From JBBAFM01 sp041655415 (GTDB taxonomy: Bacteria; Bacillota; Clostridia; Peptostreptococcales; JAAYPU01): DNA of 34,674 bases. The DNA lies in the NCBI GenBank assembly GCA_964429195.1, contig CAYSBC010000017.1, positions 1 to 34,674 on the forward strand, in the 5' to 3' direction. Each line of letters opens with the position of its first letter. Position 1 is the stretch's first letter. Of the stretch, positions 22,651 through 31,152 are shown in pieces. The position numbers and the translations under genes are program-made. A model generated the notes under the pieces. The model saw only the letters and a program-made list of their open reading frames with translations, did not search any database and was not told the DNA's origin.

Positions 22651-22684
22651 TCACTGTTAATCATTCTTAAAACTATCCATTTTC

Positions 22685-23806
22685 TCACCTATCACCTTCC
22701 ATTTTGGCATAAAAGCTTTTTTTGAATGCTTTAAATCGATCCTCATCAATGGCCTTTCTGGCTTCTTTCATCATATTGATGAGAAAATGAAGGTTATGGT
22801 TGCTGAGTAGCATAGATGACATGATTTCATTAGCTTTATAAAGGTGTCTTAAGTAAGCCTTTGAATAATTCTTGCAGGTATAACAATCGCATTCATCATC
22901 CAGTGGGGTAAAATCCTTTTCATATTGGGCATTTTTTATAACGACCTTACCTTTTGATGTTAAGGCTGTGCCATTTCTTGCTATCCTGGTGGGCAAGACA
23001 CAGTCAAACATGTCTACACCTCTTTCAATACCCTCTAATAAATAATCCGGCGAACCGACTCCCATCAAATAACGAGGCTTGTCTTTGGGTAAATAATCCA
23101 CTGCATAGTCTAAAACCTCATACATGATATCCGCAGGCTCTCCTACACTCAAACCACCTAAGGCATAGCCGGGAAAATCCAAATCTACTATTTGCATGGC
23201 ACTTTCATAGCGCAAATCTTTGTACATACCTCCCTGCATAATGCCAAAGAGAGATTGTTTCTCTATATCCTTATGGGCTTCTTTACATCTCTTTGCCCAC
23301 CTGGTTGTCATTTCCAAAGATTTGCGCACATATTCTCTATCCGCAGGATAAGGCGGACATTCATCAAAAGCCATCATGATATCCGATCCCAAAGCATTTT
23401 GAACCTCCATAGACACCTCTGGTGACATGAATTTTTCGGAACCATCAATATGAGACCTGAAGGTAACCCCTTCTTCTCTAATTTTTCTTAAATCTCCAAG
23501 ACTAAAAACCTGAAAGCCACCACTATCCGTAAGTATTGGCTTATCCCAATTCATAAATTGGTGAAGCCCACCTGCTTCTTTAATAAGCTGGTGTCCTGGT
23601 CTTAAAAACAGATGGTAGGTATTGGACAATATAATTTCTGCCCCCATGGTTTTTAAGTCTTCCGGTCGCATGGCTTTTACAGTAGCCTTCGTTCCTACCG
23701 GCATAAATACAGGTGTCTCTATATAACCATGAGGGGTCTTCACAACCCCTCTTCTAGCTTTCGTTTCTTTACATGTCTTTTTTAATTCAAAACTTACAGC
23801 ATGCAT
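22685..23806 (-). CDS. tgt: tRNA-guanine transglycosylase
   Basis: Tgt swaps the wobble guanine of GUN anticodon tRNAs for preQ1 in queuosine synthesis. The 373-residue protein has LTDSGGFQVFSLG (catalytic Asp of the barrel), GGLSVGEP, FDCVLPTRIARNG (nucleophilic Asp region) and the zinc site CDCYTCKNYSKAYLRHL with a downstream His. The ATG follows a GGAGGAAG-type site. It comes directly after queA, 22 bases away, the usual pairing. No terminator is clear after it. Confidence 0.96.
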   Translation of the reverse strand: MHAVSFELKKTCKETKARRGVVKTPHGYIETPVFMPVGTKATVKAMRPEDLKTMGAEIILSNTYHLFLRPGHQLIKEAGGLHQFMNWDKPILTDSGGFQVFSLGDLRKIREEGVTFRSHIDGSEKFMSPEVSMEVQNALGSDIMMAFDECPPYPADREYVRKSLEMTTRWAKRCKEAHKDIEKQSLFGIMQGGMYKDLRYESAMQIVDLDFPGYALGGLSVGEPADIMYEVLDYAVDYLPKDKPRYLMGVGSPDYLLEGIERGVDMFDCVLPTRIARNGTALTSKGKVVIKNAQYEKDFTPLDDECDCYTCKNYSKAYLRHLYKANEIMSSMLLSNHNLHFLINMMKEARKAIDEDRFKAFKKSFYAKMEGDR

Positions 23807-23827
23807 CCTTCTTCCTCCAATATCTAG

Positions 23828-24871
23828 TTATTTGATAAACATGGCGTCCCCATAGCTGAAAAAACGATACCTGTTATTAACGGCCAACTCGTAAGCCCTC
23901 AGCATTTCTTCTCTTTTATAGAAAGCAGACACAAGCATTAATAAAGTAGACTTTGGTAGATGAAAATTGGTAATCAATTTATCAACGACCTTAAACTTAT
24001 ATCCAGGATAAATAAACATATCCGTAGCTCTTCTCTCCGCCTTTATTCTTCCATTCTCATCGGCAGCACTTTCTAAAGTTCGAGTCGATGTGGTTCCAAC
24101 TGAAATAACACATTTTCCTTTTGCCTTCGTTTCATGAATCATATCAACGGTTTCCTGAGGTATCTCATATTCTTCGAAGTGCATATGGTGGTCCAATATA
24201 TTTTCAACCTTAACCGGTCTGAAAGTGCCTATACCTACATGTAATGTTACATAGGCTATTTTCACACCCTTTGACTGAATCTTTTGCAACAATTCTTCCG
24301 TAAAATGAAGACCTGCCGTAGGTGCGGCTATGGAGCCTTCTATTTTAGAATAAACCGTTTGATACCTGTTCATATCTGCTTGGTCACTATCCCTCTTAAT
24401 ATAGGGCGGTAAGGGCATATGCCCTACCTTATCCAAGGCCTCGTAAAAATTTCCTTGGAAATAAAAGTTTACGATGCGGGTACCCCCTTCACCGTAATCC
24501 AATATTTCACATCTCAATTCTGAATTTTTTCCAAAGGTTACCCTGTCACCGGGCTTTAAACGTTTTCCTGGTCTGACCATGGTTTCCCATTGATTTTCTT
24601 TAATATTTTTCGTTAAAAGAAATTCTACTTGAGCCCCTGTTTCTTCTTTATAACCGTATATTCTGGCAGGTATGACCTTTGAATTGTTCATCACAAGGCA
24701 ATCGCCTTCCTCCAAGTAATCCACGATATCAAAAAAAGTCTTGCTTTCAATGGCTCCTGTAGAACGATCAATCACCATGAGCCTAGACTCATCTCTTTTA
24801 GCCACGGGCACCTGGGCAATCAACTCTTCGGGCAATTCATAATTAAAGTCATTTATATGCATGGAATTCAT
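23828..24871 (-). CDS. queA: S-adenosylmethionine:tRNA ribosyltransferase-isomerase
   Basis: QueA transfers the ribosyl group of S-adenosylmethionine to preQ1 in tRNA to make epoxyqueuosine. The protein has FNYELPEELIAQVPVAKRDESRLMV in its first domain, PPYIKR, SIAAPTAGLHFTEELL and NFHLPKSTLLMLVSAF. Two ATGs near the N-terminus, at 24871 and 24862, follow AAAGGAG; the first gives 347 residues with a close spacer, the second 344 with a long one. The family start is nearer the second. It sits between the spoIID-like gene and tgt. Confidence 0.94.
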   Translation of the reverse strand: MNSMHINDFNYELPEELIAQVPVAKRDESRLMVIDRSTGAIESKTFFDIVDYLEEGDCLVMNNSKVIPARIYGYKEETGAQVEFLLTKNIKENQWETMVRPGKRLKPGDRVTFGKNSELRCEILDYGEGGTRIVNFYFQGNFYEALDKVGHMPLPPYIKRDSDQADMNRYQTVYSKIEGSIAAPTAGLHFTEELLQKIQSKGVKIAYVTLHVGIGTFRPVKVENILDHHMHFEEYEIPQETVDMIHETKAKGKCVISVGTTSTRTLESAADENGRIKAERRATDMFIYPGYKFKVVDKLITNFHLPKSTLLMLVSAFYKREEMLRAYELAVNNRYRFFSYGDAMFIK

Positions 24872-24923
24872 GTTCTCCTTTAGTTCTTTCAATCATCCTT
24901 TATCCTAGTTGTGATTGTGTCCT

Positions 24924-26570
24924 TCAATCTGTCAGGACAACATCCGTATAATAATGGGTGAGTATTTCTTTATAATTGTATCCTAATTCAGCCATTTTCT
25001 TTGCACCGGCCTGACTCATTCCCACGCTATGCCCGTATCCTGTTCCACTAAACTTATAAACATGGGTTGCTACGTTTTCATAGCTCTGAGTCGTTTTTCC
25101 ATTAGTCGAATAGATGATACTGCTATTATTCATACGTACAATAGCACCGTCACCATTTAAGATATAGATATTTCCCAAATCAATACCATTTTTTACAACA
25201 TTGTTTTCAACGTAGAGCTCTGTGCCCTTAATCACATTAAACTTTAAAGATTTTATTGTATTATAGCCTAAAACACTTCTAATGTTATCTTTTTCAAGAA
25301 CAATATCGCCCATGGTTCCTTGAATAACAAGCCTTTGTACACTTAGATACTCCGAAACCTCTGCAATGTAAATGTCTTTTATACTACCCTTATAAAGCCC
25401 CTTTTCTTTCAATAGGGTTTCCAGTTCAACCGGTGTATAGGTTGCTTCCCATAAGTATTCAGGTGAAAAGATATCTTTGACACCTTTTAAGTAAGGGACG
25501 ACACTGACCCAGATATTTTCTGCATTCTCAGTGTACCCGCCGCTATTGCTATGGTAAAAAGCGTCAATAGGAATACCAAGATAAAGAAGTACTTTCCCAC
25601 TGGTCTCCATGACACTACGAGTGGTGCTACTTTGCTCGTCCGAATACCCACCATAGACTTGACAATGAGTAGAATTACATAAATCAAAATGATCGGAAGC
25701 ATGGTTATTCATCTTTTTTATAGTATAACTTCGGGCTGCCACAGCTTGAGCTTTTAAAGCTTCCAGCGGAGAATTAGGCGCCATTTCCCTCGGTAAAACG
25801 CCAAAGAGATATTCATCTAGGCTCAAATAATTAATGACTGTCATGTTATTATTGGGTGCATTTTTGAAAATAAAGCCTCCTCTGAATGTCTTATTGTCTA
25901 TAACAGTTAAGCCATCATTTTTTGGTTCAAAACAGTAATCTGCATTTCCCGGGTGATAAATAAACAATATCTCACCATCTTTATTGACAACCTGAGCTCT
26001 GGACTTGTTGTAAGATATGACAGACATATTGGGACCACCCAAGAGGGCCCTGATTTCATTTAAATCCCTCTCAGCCATACTATAGGTTTTATACTTACCA
26101 ATCCATACTTTCCAGTTGACATCCAAGGCTATAAAGGCATCCAGTCCCAAACGTTTTAAATCTTCCGCATAGGATGAAGCTTGATTCTTAGTATTATACC
26201 CATCTCCTACCTGTAAATGTATCGGTCCAATGATATCATTTCTATTGTCATCTCGCGGGCTAACAAAATCATATTCATAATAATAATTATCCATAAGTAA
26301 ATAATAGCTGTCTTTTCGTATGTAGACGTCTTTTTCTGCCCCTAGATCGTAAAGCTCTATGAATCTTTCCTCGCTATCCATATAACCCATGCGGAATCCA
26401 TTTGCAGATTGCATATGCACACTGGCAACAGCATTATTCCCATACCTTAGACCTACTTTAATCTTTTCAGGAATCTCAAAGCTTTCTCCATAGGACAGAA
26501 ATATACTTGAAAAACAAAGGAAGCTACAAATCAATAGAGCGATCTTGCTCTTAATCATTACATATTTCAT
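24924..26570 (-). CDS. SpoIID/LytB domain protein with SPOR-like region
   Basis: This 548-residue exported protein has a signal peptide (about 6-28, IKSKIALLICSFLCFSS). A SPOR-like segment at about 116-187 (PIHLQVGDGYNTKNQASSYAE through WIGKY) is followed by a SpoIID domain (about 225-545). That domain shows LPREMAPNSPLEALKAQAVA, ARSYT, YHSNSGGYTE and the C-terminal GTGYGHSVGMSQAGAKKMAE. SpoIID proteins are lytic transglycosylases acting on denuded glycan strands, the substrate that SPOR domains bind, so the fusion is functionally coherent. Its first ATG overlaps the end of ruvB by 20 bases; an ATG at 26558 is also possible. It is longer than Bacillus SpoIID, so a vegetative cell-wall role is also possible. 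Confidence 0.88.
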   Translation of the reverse strand: MKYVMIKSKIALLICSFLCFSSIFLSYGESFEIPEKIKVGLRYGNNAVASVHMQSANGFRMGYMDSEERFIELYDLGAEKDVYIRKDSYYLLMDNYYYEYDFVSPRDDNRNDIIGPIHLQVGDGYNTKNQASSYAEDLKRLGLDAFIALDVNWKVWIGKYKTYSMAERDLNEIRALLGGPNMSVISYNKSRAQVVNKDGEILFIYHPGNADYCFEPKNDGLTVIDNKTFRGGFIFKNAPNNNMTVINYLSLDEYLFGVLPREMAPNSPLEALKAQAVAARSYTIKKMNNHASDHFDLCNSTHCQVYGGYSDEQSSTTRSVMETSGKVLLYLGIPIDAFYHSNSGGYTENAENIWVSVVPYLKGVKDIFSPEYLWEATYTPVELETLLKEKGLYKGSIKDIYIAEVSEYLSVQRLVIQGTMGDIVLEKDNIRSVLGYNTIKSLKFNVIKGTELYVENNVVKNGIDLGNIYILNGDGAIVRMNNSSIIYSTNGKTTQSYENVATHVYKFSGTGYGHSVGMSQAGAKKMAELGYNYKEILTHYYTDVVLTD

Positions 26571-27591
26571 CGATACTCATTTGCTCCTTCTTATCATAAA
26601 CTAAACCCAAATGTTCATAGGCCCTTTGGGATACCATTCTACCTTTTGGAGTTCTGTGAAGAAAGCCAGATTGCATAAGATAGGATTCGTAAACATCCTC
26701 TATCGTTACTCTTTCTTCCCCTACTGCAGCTGAAATTGTCTCAATCCCCACAGGACCACCGTTAAACTTATGTATAATCACTTCTAATATTTCTCTATCC
26801 AATTTTTCCAATCCCATTTTGTCGATACCCAAAGAATCGAGGGCCTTGTTGGTCGTATCCATGCAAATTGTTCCATCACCTTTCACCTGGCAAAAGTCCC
26901 TGACTCTCTTTAAGAGTCTGTTGGCTATTCGTGGCGTACCTCTTGATCTTCGTGCAATTTCCCCAGCAGATTCCTTGTCTATATCAATGTGAAATATCTG
27001 AGCATTTCTGACGATTATCTTTTCTAATTCATCTGTCTTGTAAAGATCTAATTTGGCTAGAACACCAAATCTATCCCTTAGAGGTGAAGAAACATTTCCT
27101 GCTCTTGTAGTTGCCCCAATCAAGGTAAACTTGGATAAATCCAGTCTTATAGACCTTGCTGCAGGCCCTTTCCCAATGATAATATCCAGCATAAAATCCT
27201 CCATCGCCGAATAGAGTATTTCTTCCACTGAACGGTTTAAGCGGTGAATTTCATCAATAAACAAAACATCATTTTCTTCAAGATTAGTTAATATCGCAGC
27301 TAAATCTCCTGCTCTTTCAATAGCAGGTCCTGATGTAATTTTTATCTTGACTCCCATTTCATTGGCAATAATTCCTGCCAAAGTCGTTTTCCCTAAACCA
27401 GGAGGACCATAGAGCAATACATGATCCAAGGATTCATTTCGCATCTTGGCTGCATGGATAAAAACTTTTAAATTATCAATAGTATCCTTTTGCCCCACAT
27501 ATTCATCTAAATATTTTGGCCTCAGCCCCACCTCTATGTCCGTGTCATAGGGTGTCATGTTTGAATCACTTATTCTTTCTTTATTCTCCAT
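26551..27591 (-). CDS. ruvB: Holliday junction branch migration ATPase RuvB
   Basis: RuvB is the hexameric AAA+ motor that drives branch migration with RuvA. The 346-residue chain has RPKYLDEYVGQ, Walker A GPPGLGKT (62-69), Walker B LFIDEIHRL, a sensor I region (TLIGATTRAG), the arginine finger motif (SPLRDRFG) and a C-terminal winged helix with GFLHRTPKGR. It starts 11 bases after ruvA ends and overlaps the next gene. Confidence 0.97.
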   Translation of the reverse strand: MENKERISDSNMTPYDTDIEVGLRPKYLDEYVGQKDTIDNLKVFIHAAKMRNESLDHVLLYGPPGLGKTTLAGIIANEMGVKIKITSGPAIERAGDLAAILTNLEENDVLFIDEIHRLNRSVEEILYSAMEDFMLDIIIGKGPAARSIRLDLSKFTLIGATTRAGNVSSPLRDRFGVLAKLDLYKTDELEKIIVRNAQIFHIDIDKESAGEIARRSRGTPRIANRLLKRVRDFCQVKGDGTICMDTTNKALDSLGIDKMGLEKLDREILEVIIHKFNGGPVGIETISAAVGEERVTIEDVYESYLMQSGFLHRTPKGRMVSQRAYEHLGLVYDKKEQMSIDEICND

Positions 27592-27601
27592 GTTTTACCT
27601 C

Positions 27602-28213
27602 TTAAAATTTGCCTGTACTACGAGAAAGGCCTATGCGAATTAATTCTTCTACTGTATCGATTTCTTTTGATTTCAGTGCCTTGCTGATAGCAGATGTCGC
27701 TTCTATCTTCGAATAGCCAAGCCCTATCAGCGCTTCAATAGCTTCTTGCTTCATATTGCCATCTGTTTCTTCTGCTTTGTTCGTATCTTCGATAAGGATA
27801 TCTGTCATATCGCCTACTTTATCTTTTAGCTCAAGAATTATCCTTTGAGCCGTTTTTTTACCAATTCCAGGTACTTTGACCAGTTCGTCGATATCTTCTA
27901 AAATAATGGCTTTTTTTAAGCTGCTGCTAGAAGAAAAGGTGGACATAATAGCTAAACCAACCTTGGCTCCAATACCATTGACAGTGAGAAGCTTATTAAA
28001 TAATTCTTTGTCTTCTTTGCTTATGAAGCCATATAAACTGATATCATCTTCTCTTACCATCATGTTGATATAAAGGAGGATATCCTCTCTGTTTTCCATA
28101 ATATAATCCATAGAGCTTGTAGGTATATAGACCTCATAACCTATACCGTTATTCTCTATGACAATAATATTATCTATTCTATCCTCTACTTTTCCCCGAA
28201 TATAATAAATCAT
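27602..28213 (-). CDS. ruvA: Holliday junction DNA-binding protein RuvA
   Basis: RuvA forms the tetramer that holds the four-way junction. The 203-residue protein has an OB-fold N-terminus (MIYYIRGKVEDRIDN), two helix-hairpin-helix motifs (LLTVNGIGAKVGLAIMS and LVKVPGIGKKTAQRIILELK) and a C-terminal domain (EAIEALIGLGYSKIEAT) that contacts RuvB. It starts directly after ruvC, with one base between the stop and the ATG. Confidence 0.96.
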   Translation of the reverse strand: MIYYIRGKVEDRIDNIIVIENNGIGYEVYIPTSSMDYIMENREDILLYINMMVREDDISLYGFISKEDKELFNKLLTVNGIGAKVGLAIMSTFSSSSSLKKAIILEDIDELVKVPGIGKKTAQRIILELKDKVGDMTDILIEDTNKAEETDGNMKQEAIEALIGLGYSKIEATSAISKALKSKEIDTVEELIRIGLSRSTGKF

Positions 28214-28214
28214 A

Positions 28215-28709
28215 TTAAACCTCTTTTAATCTTAATTTATAGGTTCTTGAATGGGCATGGCAAATAGAAGCAGCCAGCGCATCCGCTGTATCATCAGGTT
28301 TTGGAATTTCTTTCAAATGAAGGATTTGTTTCACCATAAGCTGCACCTGGTTTTTCTCTGCTCTTCCATAACCCACTACGGCTTGTTTTATTTGAAGCGG
28401 TGTATATTCAAAAACATCAATAGAATTGTTAGCACAGGCTACTATGGCCACACCTCTAGCCTGAGCCACTTTGATGGCTGTTTTAGTATTTTTATTAAAA
28501 TACAGTTCTTCTATGGATACCTCATCCGGTTTATATTGCTCAATGATAGTATATAAATCACGATATATTTTTTCAAGACGCAAGGACATGTCCATATCAG
28601 GGTCTGTAGTGATGGAACCATAATCTAAGACCTGAAAATGATTGCCATGGACTTCGATAACCCCATAACCTATAATAGCAAAACCTGGATCTATACCTAA
28701 TATTCTCAT
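28215..28709 (-). CDS. ruvC: Crossover junction endodeoxyribonuclease RuvC
   Basis: RuvC cuts Holliday junctions symmetrically. The 164-residue protein has the RNase H-like acidic set: D7 in ILGIDPG, the Glu of SIEELYF and the Asp residues of DDTADALAAS. It leads the ruvC-ruvA-ruvB-spoIID-queA-tgt cluster and is divergent from argR. Confidence 0.96.
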   Translation of the reverse strand: MRILGIDPGFAIIGYGVIEVHGNHFQVLDYGSITTDPDMDMSLRLEKIYRDLYTIIEQYKPDEVSIEELYFNKNTKTAIKVAQARGVAIVACANNSIDVFEYTPLQIKQAVVGYGRAEKNQVQLMVKQILHLKEIPKPDDTADALAASICHAHSRTYKLRLKEV

Positions 28710-28733
28710 ACGCCCTCCCTCGGTTCTGGGGAT

Positions 28734-28755
28734 ATTATATCACAAGATTATACCA
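28734..28755 (-). promoter_or_regulatory. Probable promoter region of the ruvC operon
   Basis: Two TATAAT hexamers occur on the minus strand, at 28734-28739 and 28747-28752; the second has an upstream TG (TGGTATAAT), an extended -10. Neither has a convincing -35 at 17 bases. Either could start the ruvC transcript. Confidence 0.45.
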
Positions 28756-28813
28756 ATTGGTTACATAGTTCATTATTTTTTGCTATTCCAATGTAGCCAC
28801 TCACTGTTGTATA

Positions 28814-28822
28814 TGCTATAAT
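28814..28822 (+). promoter_or_regulatory. Extended -10 promoter for argR-recN
   Basis: TGCTATAAT (28814-28822) is a perfect extended -10, about 60 bases ahead of argR. The -35 region is poor. The AT-rich stretch after it (AATATACATAATATAAAATGC) is where ArgR operators usually lie, but no convincing ARG box can be fixed by eye. Confidence 0.5.
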
Positions 28823-28881
28823 AAATATACATAATATAAAATGCGTAAGATATTATTTCCAATAAACCTCAGGAGGCTTTT

Positions 28882-29340
28882 ATGAAATATTCGAGACACG
28901 CTAAAATTCTTGATTTGATTAAAAATACTGAAATTGAAACACAGGAGGAGTTAGCAGGCTATTTACTTGAAGCAGGATTCGATGTGACCCAGGCAACTAT
29001 TTCAAGAGATATTAAGGAATTAAAACTTATAAAAATACAGACACCGGATGGAAAATACAAATATTCAACCGATGTCATAAGCAACCCCAATGAAACGGAC
29101 CGCTATATTAATATCTTTAAAGATACGATTTTGTCTGTCGATTCTTCCAATGGTCTTATCGTTATTAAAACACTGACCGGTTGTGCCAATGCCGCTTGTG
29201 AAGCGATTGATGCTTTGCATATCGATAGCATTTTAGGCACCATCGCAGGTGATAACACCATCTTCATTGCTCTAAAGGATCACACAAATATCCAACAACT
29301 GATAAAAACATTTCGAGATCTTAAAAATCAGAAAGGATAA
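28882..29340 (+). CDS. argR: Arginine repressor ArgR
   Basis: ArgR is a hexameric, arginine-responsive repressor and activator. The 152-residue chain has an N-terminal winged helix (KILDLIKNTEIETQEELAGYL and VTQATISRDIKELKL) and a C-terminal oligomerisation and arginine-binding domain (TGCANAACEAID, GTIAGDNTIFIAL). The start is well set by AGGAGG eight bases upstream. The argR-recN pairing is standard in Firmicutes. Confidence 0.96.
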   Translation: MKYSRHAKILDLIKNTEIETQEELAGYLLEAGFDVTQATISRDIKELKLIKIQTPDGKYKYSTDVISNPNETDRYINIFKDTILSVDSSNGLIVIKTLTGCANAACEAIDALHIDSILGTIAGDNTIFIALKDHTNIQQLIKTFRDLKNQKG

Positions 29341-29353
29341 AAAAGGGTAAATT

Positions 29354-31048
29354 ATGCTTTCTCATCTTTCTATTAAAAATTTTGCTTTGATTGATTCCCT
29401 GCAAGTTGATTTTCATAAAGGGTTAAACATCATTACAGGTGAAACAGGTGCCGGAAAATCAATTATCTTTGAAGCCATTCATTTAGGTCTGGGTAGCAGA
29501 GCGGATACAACCTTTATTCGCAAAAGATGTGATAAAGCTGTTATTCAGTTAATGATCGATGTTGAGGATAAAACTATCTTGGATTATATAAGCTCCCTTG
29601 ATGTGGAAGTGGCTACAGAGGGTGAAAGTCTTATCCTTACAAGAGAAATTCATAGCTCGGGTAAAAGCATATGCAAAATAAATGATAGAATCATCACTGT
29701 CACTCTGCTTCATAAAATAAGTAAGAAACTGGCGGATATTCATGGGCAATATGACCACCAATCTCTTCTTAACCCTGAAAATCATATTCAATTGGTTGAT
29801 TCTTTTCAAAAGGAAAAAACAGAAGGTCTAAAAATAAAAGTCCAGGCCGCCTACGAAAAGTATATTTCTATCGATAGAAATTTAAAAACCATTCTGGCCA
29901 ATCAAAAAGAGGCTGCTCGCAAGCTTGATTTTTTGAAATATGAGCTAGCGGAAATTGACTCTGCCCATTTAAGACCTGATGAAGATATTGAACTCCAGCA
30001 TTCCCTTAATATACTTGTGAACAGTGAAAAGATCTATTCTGCATTAAGCGAATCCTATGAGCTTTCCTATGCAAGCACCAGCTCTGCTGTTTCCCATTTG
30101 AATAAAATATTGAGCTTGATAAGCTCTGTTTCCGAATACGATCCTACTTTAAAGGAGTATCATGATACCTTGGAGACTTGTATGTATCAAATTGAGGACC
30201 TCAGCCATGATATCAGGAAATATAAAGACAGGATAAACTATTCTACGGATGAAATAGACACCATTCAATTGCGGCTGGAAATCATCGATGGTCTAAAACG
30301 AAAATATGGTAAAAGTATAGAAGCTGTTTTAACTTATAAGGATAAGATTGAGAAAGAAATAGATACCCTTGAAAATGCCGAGTACACCATTGAATCCCTA
30401 AAGAAGGATTTGGATATATCGCGAAAAGAATTACTGAAGCATTCCTTAGAACTTAGGGCTCTAAGAAAGGAATCTTCTGTTCTTATAGAAAAAAATCTTG
30501 AAAAGGAATTGAAGAGCTTGCATTTTAACAACTCCATTTTTTCTGTACAGTTTGCAGAACTGCCTGAAAAAGAAGAGAAAATTACCTTTTCTGAAAATGG
30601 TATTGACCGAATCGAATTCTTAATCTCAACCAATAAAGGAGAACCGTTAAAGCCTTTATCAAAAATCGCTTCAGGTGGAGAAATGTCCAGGATTATGTTA
30701 GCCTTTAAAAAAATTATCAACAGCTTTGACAATATCCCTACAATGATATTTGATGAAATTGATACAGGTATTAGTGGTATCGCCGCCGGAGTGGTCGGTA
30801 AAAGTCTAAGGGAGATATCTGCTAATCACCAGGTCATTTGCATTACCCACTTGCCACAGATTGCCTCTATGGGAGATCATCACTATAGTATCCAAAAACA
30901 AACCCTTGGAAACGATACCTTCACCTTTATAAAAGAGCTCACTTACAAAGAAGCTGTTGAAGAATTGGCAAGGCTCTTAGGAAGCATTACCATATCCGAT
31001 GCAGCCCTTCAAAATGCAGAGGATCTGATGAAGCAAGCACGTAAATAG
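29354..31048 (+). CDS. recN: DNA repair protein RecN
   Basis: RecN is an SMC-like ATPase that acts early at double-strand breaks. The 564-residue chain has Walker A GETGAGKS (29-36), a long coiled-coil middle part (about 150-370), the ABC signature ASGGEMSRIMLA and Walker B MIFDEIDTGISG. It starts 13 bases after argR and ends just before a strong terminator. In many relatives spoIVB and spo0A follow; here a CoA-transferase gene faces it instead. Confidence 0.96.
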   Translation: MLSHLSIKNFALIDSLQVDFHKGLNIITGETGAGKSIIFEAIHLGLGSRADTTFIRKRCDKAVIQLMIDVEDKTILDYISSLDVEVATEGESLILTREIHSSGKSICKINDRIITVTLLHKISKKLADIHGQYDHQSLLNPENHIQLVDSFQKEKTEGLKIKVQAAYEKYISIDRNLKTILANQKEAARKLDFLKYELAEIDSAHLRPDEDIELQHSLNILVNSEKIYSALSESYELSYASTSSAVSHLNKILSLISSVSEYDPTLKEYHDTLETCMYQIEDLSHDIRKYKDRINYSTDEIDTIQLRLEIIDGLKRKYGKSIEAVLTYKDKIEKEIDTLENAEYTIESLKKDLDISRKELLKHSLELRALRKESSVLIEKNLEKELKSLHFNNSIFSVQFAELPEKEEKITFSENGIDRIEFLISTNKGEPLKPLSKIASGGEMSRIMLAFKKIINSFDNIPTMIFDEIDTGISGIAAGVVGKSLREISANHQVICITHLPQIASMGDHHYSIQKQTLGNDTFTFIKELTYKEAVEELARLLGSITISDAALQNAEDLMKQARK

Positions 31049-31066
31049 CAAGATTCATTCCTATGA

Positions 31067-31102
31067 AAAAGCCTGATATTTTATTATCAGGCTTTTATTT
31101 TT
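31067..31102. terminator. Bidirectional terminator between recN and the CoA-transferase gene
   Basis: AAAAGCCTGATA (31067-31078) and TATCAGGCTTTT (31085-31096) form a perfect 12-bp stem with a six-base loop. T-rich tails follow on both strands, so it can end both convergent transcripts. Confidence 0.9.
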
Positions 31103-31152
31103 AATACTCTACCCTCGCTCTGGCAAAGGGTATTCAGGCTTTTATGGAACTT

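Noticed and set aside
24872..24923. Possible preQ1 riboswitch ahead of queA-tgt
   Set aside because: The gap is short and lacks the preQ1 hairpin and A-rich tail; these genes are also not the usual preQ1 targets.
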